From an uncultured Solirubrobacter sp. (lineage in GTDB: Bacteria; Actinomycetota; Thermoleophilia; Solirubrobacterales; Solirubrobacteraceae): DNA of 18,826 nucleotides. The position numbers and the translations under genes are program-made. The stretch spans positions 1 through 18,826 of the forward strand of contig CALMNS010000632.1 of NCBI GenBank assembly GCA_937871635.1. Direction: 5' to 3'. Position 1 is the first letter of the stretch. Every line of letters begins with the position of its first letter. The notes below the pieces were generated by a model. It was not told the DNA's origin. It did no database searches and saw only the letters and a program-made list of their open reading frames with translations. Positions 8,311 through 14,899 of the stretch are shown here, one piece after another.

Positions 8311-9393
8311 GTGACAACGCTGAGCCGCATCGACCGCGGCACGCTGATGTGGTTGCAGGTGCTGGTCGGTCTCGGAACGCGGGAACGTCTCGAACACCGC
8401 CTCAGCTTCAGATCGGATGCCACGCAATGTCGAGATGACGGCAAGGCCGCAGAAGGGCGCTAGGAATTCGGAGTACCCACCCTCGTGTACGGCGACCAGA
8501 TGCCCCTCACAGACCTTTGCAAGTGCCTCCGTCAGAGCACGAAAGCCATCCGGCCAGAGCATCATGCGACCAGTGGGATCGTAGGCACCGGCATCGAGCC
8601 CACATCCGACGAGGAGGAACGATGGCCCGAACCGTCGCAACGAGGGCAGGATCACCCGGTCCATCGCCGTCATGTACGCGTCGCGTCCGGAGCCGGGTGG
8701 CAGCGGAATGTTGATGTTGCATCCTGTCGCCTCGCCACTGCCTCGTTCCTCGAGTGAACCGAGGCTTCGGCCGACTTGGACGTTCGCCTGATGAATCGAG
8801 ATGGTCAGGACGTCTGGATCGTCGTAGAAGATCTCCTGCGTTCCGTTCCCGTGATGGGCATCCCAGTCGACGACTGCGACCCGGTCGATCCCTCGAACGC
8901 GGCGTAGGTGCTGGATGGCGATGGCCATGTTGGCGAAGAGGCACAGTCCGTTCCCTTCCTCGGCGGTCGCATGGTGCCCCGGCGGGCGCACGAGCGCATA
9001 CGCGTTGTCGACTTCGTCGTCCAGCACGGCATCCACTGCTGCGATGACTCCGCCAGCCGAGAGCAGGGCAATCTCATATGACCCTTGGCCGATGACGGTT
9101 CCTGGCCCAGCAAGTCCCCCACCGGTCGTCGAATGACGGCGGATCTTCTCGATGTACTCGTCACTGTGCACACGCCGGACTTCTTCAACCGTGGCGGAAC
9201 GAGGAGCGATGGGTGTCAACTGCGCGAGGACGCCGCTGACGTCGAGAAGGTTGCGAATGCGCCGCTTCGGCTCGGGTCCAGCGAAGCCCTCGCCGTGCTC
9301 CAGGTATTCGTCCACTTCGCGGACATATCCGCGCATGGCACCACCGACGGGTTGCCACATGTAACGTTCATGCCAAACCAGGCCGGTCCGCAA
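8203..9393 (-). CDS. Class II histone-deacetylase-like amidohydrolase (acetylpolyamine amidohydrolase family)
   Basis: A 396-residue zinc amidohydrolase of the HDAC/AcuC/AphA superfamily, expected to remove acetyl or related acyl groups from amines. The active site is complete: the His pair 140-141 in RPPGHHA, zinc ligands Asp178 and His180 in WDAHHGNG, the third zinc ligand Asp267 in GLDAGAYDP, and the transition-state Tyr307 in EGGY. The N-terminal 'MRTGLVWHERYMW' and 'KRRIRNLLDVSG' match bacterial class II members. The start is TTG (complement of 9391-9393), supported by GAAGGG about 7 bases upstream and by lack of a better codon. The family usually ends near residue 370; the last 25 or so residues are read through the end of the phospho-lyase gene on the other strand. 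In this setting it may deacylate the imported substrate before phosphorylation; this is inference. Confidence 0.9.
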   Translation of the reverse strand: MRTGLVWHERYMWQPVGGAMRGYVREVDEYLEHGEGFAGPEPKRRIRNLLDVSGVLAQLTPIAPRSATVEEVRRVHSDEYIEKIRRHSTTGGGLAGPGTVIGQGSYEIALLSAGGVIAAVDAVLDDEVDNAYALVRPPGHHATAEEGNGLCLFANMAIAIQHLRRVRGIDRVAVVDWDAHHGNGTQEIFYDDPDVLTISIHQANVQVGRSLGSLEERGSGEATGCNINIPLPPGSGRDAYMTAMDRVILPSLRRFGPSFLLVGCGLDAGAYDPTGRMMLWPDGFRALTEALAKVCEGHLVAVHEGGYSEFLAPFCGLAVISTLRGIRSEAEAVFETFPRSETDQHLQPHQRAAVDAAQRCHLGVQACEHFGEHLKQSISVPLGERQRGADLQRSAR

Positions 9394-9424
9394 TTTTAGC
9401 CCTTCATCAGCGATCGGTTGAGCG

Positions 9425-9640
9425 TCATGCAGCCAATCTCCGTGCGTTGTCGTGAGTCACCTCGACGGGTGGACACGGCACGCGGATCCCTAGGCCCTCT
9501 CCCCACCGCACGTGGAGTACCGGAGCGCCAGCGACACCGATTGAGTTCGAGCGTCTCGCAGACCAACAGCGGTCGATCCATGACCGAGCGCACCGGGGTG
9601 CTCGACCAGGCCTGGGGCGCGACACCCACCACCCGCTGAC
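9425..9640 (-). pseudogene. Possible decayed gene end upstream of the deacetylase gene
   Basis: Reading the minus strand, protein-like sequence switches frame: one frame gives 'VMDRPLLVCETLELN' and another continues as 'VAGAPVLHVRWGEGLGIRV' then 'PPVEVTHDNARRLAA' and a stop, 31 bases before the deacetylase TTG. The ending looks like the C-terminus of an enzyme, but I cannot name the family. A single frameshift in a former upstream operon member would explain it. The rest of the surrounding frames read like random high-GC translation, so this is weak. Confidence 0.25.
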
Positions 9641-10047
9641 GTGCACCACCCGTACACGAACGTCCCCGACCAGCCTTCCGTCGTGTTTCGTGCGGGATCG
9701 CTGGGCCATCCGTGAAACTCCTGCTGACCTCTCGATCACCGGTACTGCCGAACTCCCATTGAGCTCTTCTCGGCGACGCGCCGAAGTAGCGGTCGAGACC
9801 TCTGGCTGGACCTCGGCGCGAGAAGGATCGCAGGTCGGCCGAGAAGCCGTCGACACCGACGTCCGCGTAAAGCTGCCTGTGACTTGCTCGGCTGGGAATT
9901 GGAGATGGGCCTTCATGCGGTGATTCCGTGTGCGGTGCGACAAGCTCCAGCTCGTGCAGCGGGGGTGCCTTGGGCTGCTTGGCCGCAGGCTTTGCGCGCA
10001 AGGCAGGTACGCCTGGGGAGCTTGCGTCCTCGTGAATCGCGCTCCGC
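9641..10047. other. Stretch without a convincing gene
   Basis: Several long frames are open on the minus strand here (to 201 and 256 codons), but their translations are rich in Arg, Ser and Pro, show no recognisable motif, and overlap each other. I see no ribosome site or promoter that favours one. The DNA may be remnant coding sequence or spacer. Confidence 0.4.
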
Positions 10048-10164
10048 TCAGCGCAGGACGGAGCTGAGCAGAAGGCTCGTTTCCGAGTTCAGGATGCCCT
10101 CGACGGAGCGGATCCGGACCAGGAGGCGATCGAAGTCTGGTCCAATTGACACCAATTGCGGTCC
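10048..10164 (-). pseudogene. Truncated C-terminus of an Lrp/AsnC-family regulator
   Basis: The minus-strand frame ending at 10048 closes with 'DFDRLLVRIRSVEGILNSET' followed by SLLLSSVLR and a stop. This is the last helix and strand of the Lrp/AsnC ligand-binding (RAM) domain, where the usual pattern is a helix, 'LPGV', then T-x-T-hydrophobic strand. Upstream of about 10165 the same frame turns into unrelated sequence (the reverse of a tRNA-like element), and no DNA-binding helix-turn-helix is present. The gene therefore appears cut off, consistent with a rearrangement at the adjacent tRNA-like element. Only about 30 residues support the call. Confidence 0.5.
10139..10148 (+). repeat. Direct repeat GGTCCAATTG, copy 1
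   Basis: An exact 10-base repeat of 10356-10365. The two copies bracket the tRNA-like element, with 207 bases between them. Such an arrangement could be left by an integration or excision event, but 10 bases is short. Confidence 0.4.
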
Positions 10165-10167
10165 AAA

Positions 10168-10290
10168 GTGAGCGCAACTCGGAGTACCTGAGCACCTCAT
10201 TGGCTCTAGGACGCGAAGTCCGCTCCTGTCGCGACCCCGTCTGACGGTTTGCGGTCCAGGCGGTCGCGGGTTCGAGTCCCGTCGCTCACT
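10168..10290 (+). pseudogene. tRNA-like element with an enlarged anticodon region (interrupted or decayed tRNA)
   Basis: The 3' part is a textbook T-arm: GCGGG / TTCGAGT / CCCGT at 10266-10282, with stem pairing complete (one G-T). The next seven bases CGCTCAC (10283-10289) pair perfectly with GTGAGCG at 10168-10174, and T at 10290 would be the discriminator, followed by CC but no CCA. After the 5' strand come CA, ACTC, a 9-base loop and GAGC, a passable D-arm. CGGTC at 10261-10265 fits the variable loop and CCAGG at 10256-10260 the 3' side of the anticodon stem; CCT at 10195-10197 could be the outer part of its 5' side. Between them lie about 49 extra bases, and no anticodon loop is clear. 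The D-loop lacks the usual GG/A14 pattern. It could be a tRNA split by an insertion, a hybrid left by integration, or decay. Confidence 0.45.
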
Positions 10291-10594
10291 CCTTACGGGG
10301 AGCCAATCGCGGTCCGACTCGGCAACTCCCAGGACGCGCGACGGGGTCCAGATGGGGTCCAATTGCCTCATCGCTGCCGACGAGGTGCTCGTCCCGATGC
10401 TGCCGGCTATCGCGAGGTGCGCCCTGTGTCGGGGTGCTCGGTGATACCGACGCGCAGGCCGCAGCGGAACGGACCCGCCTGCGCGGCGCGCTCGGCGCGG
10501 GCTGGAATTGCCGAGGGCGCCGTCACCGCACGGCCGGCAGCTCGCCGCACGGACGAGGCGCTCGTCGGCGAGTGCCGGCACCGATGGGGTGGGT
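10291..10594. other. Gap between the tRNA-like element and the methyltransferase gene
   Basis: No intact gene is visible. A plus-strand segment around 10430-10510 translates to 'VLGDTDAQAAAERTRLRGAL', and a different frame just before it gives 'DEVLVPMLPAIAR'. Together they faintly resemble the end of a luciferase-like (LLM) flavin monooxygenase with a frameshift, but the match is too short to call. No terminator or clear promoter was seen. Confidence 0.3.
10356..10365 (+). repeat. Direct repeat GGTCCAATTG, copy 2
   Basis: Exact second copy of 10139-10148. It follows a tandem GGGGTCCA (10343-10350 and 10354-10361 with the last base continuing into this copy). Short GGGGTCCA runs just past tRNA ends are a pattern I associate with tyrosine-recombinase integration regions, but no integrase gene is present here. 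Confidence 0.4.
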
Positions 10595-12454
10595 ATGAGC
10601 TGCACCGGTGGTCGACGGGAACGGACGCCTCGCCTGACGGAGAGGAGGACGGCTATCAACCAGACGGGAGATCACGGAGCGCCGAACGTCGAGACTCGAC
10701 GCTCGGACGCCTACGACCGGATCCGCCGGAGCCTGCACGCCCGGACGTGCGTCGTGCTCGACGGCGGCGTGGCGACCGAGCTGGCCGACCGGCACGGGTA
10801 CCGGCACGAGGCCCTGTGGGGCATCGAGGCCCTCGACTCGGCTCCAGATGCGGTGCAGGCCGTCCATCGTCGCTACGTCGAGGCGGGCGCCGACGTCGTG
10901 ACCACGAACACCTGGGCGTTGCCGACCATCGTGACCGGCGGTGGCAGCATCCAGGGCAAGGACTGGCACCCCGTTCACTGGATGGAGATCGCGCGCCGTG
11001 GCGTGGGCGCTGCCCGCGCCGCGATCCGGGAGGGCGGCCGTGAGGACGAGGTCGCCGTCGCGTTGTCGCTGAACGGCGACCTCGAGGGTCCGGAGGGACC
11101 GGAGACCGTGGCGCTGTTGATGCGCGCGCTGGCCCGGCAACCGCCCGACCTCCTCCTGCTCGAGACGCTGTCGGCGGTCCGTCCCGGGCTGCTCGACGTC
11201 GTCGAGGCGCTCCAGGCGTCGTCGATCCCGCTCTGGCTGTCGTTCCGTCGCTGCCCCCACGGGCCGTGTGGCGTCTACGGGGAGCACTGGGGCGGCCCGG
11301 AGGGCGATGCGTTCGGTCGGGCGGCCCGCCGCTTCGAGGACATGGGCGTCGACGCCCTGCTGATCAACTGCATCCCGCCGGACCACGTCGACGGGATGGT
11401 CTCCTACCTGCGCGACTTCACCGACCTTCCCCTCGGGGTGTACCCCAACCTCGGGTACTACACGAGCGCCGGCTGGCGCACCGAGTCGGAGATCAAGGGA
11501 CCCGAGTACGCCGGGATGGCGCGACGCTGGCGGGCGGAGGGGGCGCAGATCATCGGTGGCTGCTGCGGGACGCGCCCCGAGCACATCGCCGCGGCCCGCG
11601 AGGCGTTGGCGGGCACCGTCCCGGGCCGGCAGCGTCCCGCCCCCACCGCACGCAACGGTGTGCGATCCGGGGTGACGACCGCAACGGCGGCCCCCAAGTG
11701 GACCGACGGTCGCGGGCGCGATCTGCATCCGGTCGCCTTCCCCAACCTCGCCAGGCCCCCCGGCGTCGCGGCCACGATCCCGGGCAGCTACCTGATGTGG
11801 CGCCACCTCCTGGCGGAGAGCTCGGGGGCCCATCAGCGATGCCTGGACATCGGGTGCGGGGCGGGCCTCCAGACCGTCCAGCTCGCCCTGAACGGCGCGA
11901 CCCACGTCCACGCGATCGACATCGACGAGCGGGCGGTGGCCAGCACCCTGGACAACGCCTTCCGAAACGGGGTGTCCGAGCGCGTGACGGGCCAGGTCAC
12001 CGACCTGTACCCCTGGGTCCCCGAGGAACGCTACGAGCTCGTCGTCGCGACGCTTCCCCAGGTGCCGATCGGGCCGCTCACCGAACGCTCGTCGCATCGA
12101 CCGACGGACTACTGGGGGCGCGCGCTGGTCGACGAGGTGATCGCCAAGCTGCCCTCCGCCCTCGCCGCGGAAGGCCGTGCCCTGATCACCCTGACCTCCC
12201 TGCTGTCGCGCGAGCGGACGGTCGAGCTGCTGGCCCAAGCGGGTCTCGTGGCGGAGGTCGTCGCGTGGGATCTCGAGGATCTCCCCGAGTCGTACGCCGC
12301 CCAGGCTCAGCACATCGCGACCGTCGTCAAGCTGAGCGACGGGTACCTGACCTACCTCGGCGACCAGCCCGGGCTGGTGACCTACCTCCTGGCCGTCCGT
12401 CGGTCCGAGACGGAGCCCGACCCGACCCAACCCCCCTGGATCGCCCATCGATGA
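10595..12454 (+). CDS. Fusion: homocysteine S-methyltransferase domain plus class I SAM-dependent methyltransferase domain
   Basis: Numbered from ATG 10595 the product has 619 residues; translation may instead begin at ATC 10655 (residue 21), see the ribosome site entry. Residues about 48-340 are a homocysteine S-methyltransferase barrel (Pfam S-methyl_trans): 'VLDGGVATELADRHG', 'YVEAGADVVTTNTW', and the zinc cysteines C259 (LINC) and C323-C324 (GGCCGTRPEH). It would move a methyl group to homocysteine, giving methionine. A Pro/Ala/Thr-rich linker (340-370) joins a Rossmann methyltransferase with SAM motif I LDIGCGAG (417-424) and acidic motif II AIDID. Where HemK/RsmC-like enzymes have N-P-P or N-L-P, this one has 'VVATLPQVP', so the Asn is Thr486. 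The stand-alone barrel is about 300 residues, so the fusion is notable. Its stop overlaps the LuxR gene (ATGA). Confidence 0.85.
   Translation: MSCTGGRRERTPRLTERRTAINQTGDHGAPNVETRRSDAYDRIRRSLHARTCVVLDGGVATELADRHGYRHEALWGIEALDSAPDAVQAVHRRYVEAGADVVTTNTWALPTIVTGGGSIQGKDWHPVHWMEIARRGVGAARAAIREGGREDEVAVALSLNGDLEGPEGPETVALLMRALARQPPDLLLLETLSAVRPGLLDVVEALQASSIPLWLSFRRCPHGPCGVYGEHWGGPEGDAFGRAARRFEDMGVDALLINCIPPDHVDGMVSYLRDFTDLPLGVYPNLGYYTSAGWRTESEIKGPEYAGMARRWRAEGAQIIGGCCGTRPEHIAAAREALAGTVPGRQRPAPTARNGVRSGVTTATAAPKWTDGRGRDLHPVAFPNLARPPGVAATIPGSYLMWRHLLAESSGAHQRCLDIGCGAGLQTVQLALNGATHVHAIDIDERAVASTLDNAFRNGVSERVTGQVTDLYPWVPEERYELVVATLPQVPIGPLTERSSHRPTDYWGRALVDEVIAKLPSALAAEGRALITLTSLLSRERTVELLAQAGLVAEVVAWDLEDLPESYAAQAQHIATVVKLSDGYLTYLGDQPGLVTYLLAVRRSETEPDPTQPPWIAHR
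10643..10648 (+). promoter_or_regulatory. Consensus Shine-Dalgarno AGGAGG placed before an in-frame ATC
   Basis: A full AGGAGG sits 6 bases before ATC 10655-10657, which is in frame with the homocysteine S-methyltransferase gene. The spacing is ideal, but ATC is a very rare start codon. The in-frame ATG 10595 and GTG 10589 upstream have no good ribosome site. Either translation starts at ATC, or an ATG has mutated, or this is chance. Confidence 0.5.
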
Positions 12455-13347
12455 CCGTCGCTCGAGCCGCAGGCCGCTGGTTCGACCCGGCCGACCTCCT
12501 GGCCCGGCTCGGCGATCTCGGTCCTCCGAGCGAGCTCCGCGACCGGAGCCCGGCCCTGGCCGCCGACACGCTCGCGCTCGATCGAGTGCTCCTGAGCACC
12601 GTCCGCGACGGTGTGATGCACGCGGACGCGCTGCATCTGGTCGACGGCGATCCGACCGCGGCGCTGGGCCGGTTGCGTGAGGCTCCGGTCCGGCTCGAGT
12701 ACCCGCTCGTGGAGGGTGAGGTCCTGCGCCGGCGTCGGGCGCAGGTCGTCGACGTGGCGACCGGCGAGGTCGGCGGCCCCCGGGCGTTCGCGGACGTCCT
12801 CGAGTGGACGGCCTACGCGGTCGCCCCGGTCGTGGTGGAGGGTCGGGTCATCGGCTTCTTTCACGGTGATCGCACCGGCACCGGTGACCCGATCGACGAG
12901 CGCGACGCCACGGGGCTCGCGTCCTTTGCCGCCTGCTTCGCGGTCGTCTATGAGCGGACCGTGCTCCGCCAACGGCTCCGGGTGCAGCTCCGGGAGATGC
13001 GGCAGGTGGGCAGCTGGGCCGATGCCCGTGCCGCCGAGCTCGGCGACCGTCCGATCGAGCTGGGCGAGGACGCCGGCGGTGACGCCGGCCGCTCGCCGGG
13101 GCGGAGAACGGGCATCGGTGGGGAGGCGGTGCGCGACCTCCTGACGCCGCGCGAGCTCGAAGTGCTGGAGCACATGGTGCGCGGCGAGACCAACGTCGGC
13201 ATCGCGCGTGACCTCGTCCTCTCGGAGGGCACCGTGAAGTTCCACGTCAAGAACATCCTGCGCAAGCTCCACGTGTCCAACCGCGCGGAGGCGACGTCCC
13301 GGTACCTGCACCTGGTTCTCGACCGCGGCGCCGGCGAGAGCAGGTAG
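12451..13347 (+). CDS. LuxR-family transcriptional regulator with GAF-like sensor domain
   Basis: A 298-residue regulator starting at ATG 12451, which overlaps the stop of the methyltransferase fusion; the longer open frame upstream is its shadow. Residues about 40-170 look like a GAF domain: alternating strands with 'LEYPLVEGEVLRRRRAQVV', 'AYAVAPVVVEGRVIGFFHGD' and 'ERDATGLASFAACFAVVYER'. A charged helix (170-190) and a Gly-rich linker lead to a LuxR helix-turn-helix (230-288) with LTPRELEVLEHMVRGETN, IARDLVLSEGTVKFHVKNIL and RKLHVSNRAEA, including the conserved Glu and the recognition helix. No receiver domain with phospho-acceptor Asp is present, so it probably responds to a ligand. GAF-LuxR proteins often govern aromatic-compound genes in actinomycetes; the aldehyde dehydrogenase gene starts 63 bp downstream. 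Confidence 0.88.
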   Translation: MTVARAAGRWFDPADLLARLGDLGPPSELRDRSPALAADTLALDRVLLSTVRDGVMHADALHLVDGDPTAALGRLREAPVRLEYPLVEGEVLRRRRAQVVDVATGEVGGPRAFADVLEWTAYAVAPVVVEGRVIGFFHGDRTGTGDPIDERDATGLASFAACFAVVYERTVLRQRLRVQLREMRQVGSWADARAAELGDRPIELGEDAGGDAGRSPGRRTGIGGEAVRDLLTPRELEVLEHMVRGETNVGIARDLVLSEGTVKFHVKNILRKLHVSNRAEATSRYLHLVLDRGAGESR

Positions 13348-13410
13348 CGTCGGTGCGCTCGCGCTGCGCGGGGCACGGCAGCCAGGATCTTCGACAGGGA
13401 GGAGCGGGAC

Positions 13411-14865
13411 GTGAGGACGGGCCGCGGGCGGTGGGAAGGCAGGGTGCTGGTCGGCGAGTGGGTCGAGGGTGGCGGGGGCCGGGCCGACGTGGTGGAGAAG
13501 GCGACGGGCGAGGTGCTCGGCGCCATCGGGATCGCGTCCCCCGCCGACGTGCGCCGAGCCGCCGCGCAGGCGACCGCCGCCCAGGCGGGCTGGGCGGCGA
13601 CGAAGGGCCATGAGCGCGCTCAGGTCCTGCGTCGGGCGGCGGCGCTCTTCGAGGAGCACGCCGAAGAGCTCGTGCGCTGGACCATGCGCGAGGCCGGGCA
13701 GATCCGGTCGAGCGCGGAGTTCGAGGTCTCGTGGGCGGTCGAGCGGCTGCACTCGGTTACCGCGCTGTGCTCGGCTCCGCTCGGCGAGCTCATCGATCCG
13801 AGCGAGGACGAGCTGAGCTTCGCGCAGCGAGTGCCCGTGGGAGTGGTCGGCGCGATCACGCCCTGGAACGCGCCGCTCGCGCTCTCGATGCGGGTGCTGG
13901 CGCCCGCGCTGGCCCTCGGCAACGCCGTCGTCCACAAGCCCGACAGCCTGACCGCGGTGTGCGGTGGCATGCTCATCGCCGACCTGCTCCTCGAGGCGGG
14001 AGTCCCGGAGGGCGTGCTCCACGTGCTGCCCGGCGGGCCCGAGGTCGGTCAGGCGCTCGTCGCCGACCCGGACGTCGCCATGGTCAGCTTCACCGGCTCG
14101 ACGGAGGTGGGGCGGCGGATCGGCGAGCAGGCCGGGCGCAGCCTCAAGCGCGTCTCGCTCGAGCTGGGCGGCAACAACGTGGTGATCGTCCTTCCCGACG
14201 CCGATCTCGACGCGGCCACCTCCGCGACGGCGTTCGGCTCGTTCGTCCACCAAGGGCAGGTGTGCATGGCCACCGGGCGCCACCTCGTCCATCGATCGGT
14301 GGCCGAGGAGTACCGCGACCGGCTCGCCGAGCGCGCCGCCCGCCTGACGGTCGGCGACCCGCATCGCGAGGAAGTGCAGCTCGGCCCCGTCATCAACTCG
14401 CGTCAGCTCGAGCGCATCGACCGCATCGTGCAGGACACGGTGGCCGCCGGGGCGCGACTGGTGGTGGGAGGGCGCCAGGACGAGCGCTTCTTCCGGCCGA
14501 CCGTGCTCGATGCCGTGGAGCCTTCGATGCCGGCCTGGCGCGAGGAGGTCTTCGGGCCCGTCGCCCCGATCGTCCCCTTCGCCACCGAGGACGAGGCGGT
14601 GGAGCTGGCCAACCGCACGGAGTACGGGCTCTCGGCGGCCATCCAGACGGCCGATCCGGTTCATGGCCTGCGGTTGGCTCGCCGGCTCCGGGTCGGCATG
14701 GTCCACGTCAACGACCAGACGATCAACGACCAGCACAACGCCCCGATGGGCGGGTTCGGGGCCTCGGGCAACGGCACGCGCTTCGGCTCTCAGACCCACC
14801 TCGAGGAGTTCACCCAGTGGCAGTGGGTGACCCTCCGCGATCGTCCGAAGCGCTATCCGTTCTGA
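13411..14865 (+). CDS. NAD(P)-dependent aldehyde dehydrogenase, benzaldehyde/vanillin dehydrogenase type
   Basis: 484 residues, the normal length. GTG 13411 follows AGGGAGGAG (13396-13404) by 6 bases. Catalytic features are complete: oxyanion Asn153 in TPWN, Lys176 in HKP for the coenzyme ribose, FTGSTEVG (228-235), general base Glu251 in ELGG, nucleophile Cys285 in GQVCMATGRH, and Glu378-Phe381 in EEVFGP. The 'HQGQVCMATGRHLVH' segment and the ending 'MGGFGASGNGTRFGS...EEFTQWQWVT...RYPF' are typical of aromatic aldehyde dehydrogenases of the benzaldehyde, salicylaldehyde and vanillin group. It would oxidise an aryl aldehyde to the acid in the cytosol. The convergent aryl-alcohol-type dehydrogenase ends 34 bp away and would make its substrate. 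Confidence 0.9.
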   Translation: MRTGRGRWEGRVLVGEWVEGGGGRADVVEKATGEVLGAIGIASPADVRRAAAQATAAQAGWAATKGHERAQVLRRAAALFEEHAEELVRWTMREAGQIRSSAEFEVSWAVERLHSVTALCSAPLGELIDPSEDELSFAQRVPVGVVGAITPWNAPLALSMRVLAPALALGNAVVHKPDSLTAVCGGMLIADLLLEAGVPEGVLHVLPGGPEVGQALVADPDVAMVSFTGSTEVGRRIGEQAGRSLKRVSLELGGNNVVIVLPDADLDAATSATAFGSFVHQGQVCMATGRHLVHRSVAEEYRDRLAERAARLTVGDPHREEVQLGPVINSRQLERIDRIVQDTVAAGARLVVGGRQDERFFRPTVLDAVEPSMPAWREEVFGPVAPIVPFATEDEAVELANRTEYGLSAAIQTADPVHGLRLARRLRVGMVHVNDQTINDQHNAPMGGFGASGNGTRFGSQTHLEEFTQWQWVTLRDRPKRYPF

Positions 14866-14879
14866 CGGCGCAGGCGCCG
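14866..14879. terminator. Small GC-rich hairpin between convergent dehydrogenase genes
   Basis: CGGCG (14866-14870), loop CAGG, CGCCG (14875-14879) directly after the aldehyde dehydrogenase stop. The 34-bp gap separates convergent genes, so a shared terminator is expected, but the stem is only 5 bp and no T-run follows on either strand. Confidence 0.3.
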
Positions 14880-14899
14880 CCGCTCGATGCCCCGGGCGC

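Noticed and set aside
10146..10151. Perfect -35 hexamer TTGACA
   Set aside because: No -10-like hexamer lies 16-18 bases downstream, and it falls in the presumed AsnC remnant.
9396..10195. Two overlapping minus-strand frames of 201 and 256 codons as intact genes
   Set aside because: Low-complexity Arg/Ser/Pro translations without motifs; only a short end looks protein-like, so a decayed remnant was noted instead.
10168..10290. Functional tRNA-His or tRNA-Arg
   Set aside because: The 3' half resembles these, but there is no clear anticodon loop, the spacing is about 49 bases too long, and the discriminator is T rather than the C expected for His.
10523..12448. Minus-strand open frame of 641 codons
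   Set aside because: Antisense to the homocysteine S-methyltransferase fusion, whose zinc and SAM motifs are clear; the antisense translation has no recognisable family.
12382..14799. Minus-strand open frame of 805 codons
   Set aside because: It is antisense to the LuxR and aldehyde dehydrogenase genes, which carry full family motifs; its translation is Arg/His/Pro-rich and shows no domain. Long antisense frames are expected at this G+C.
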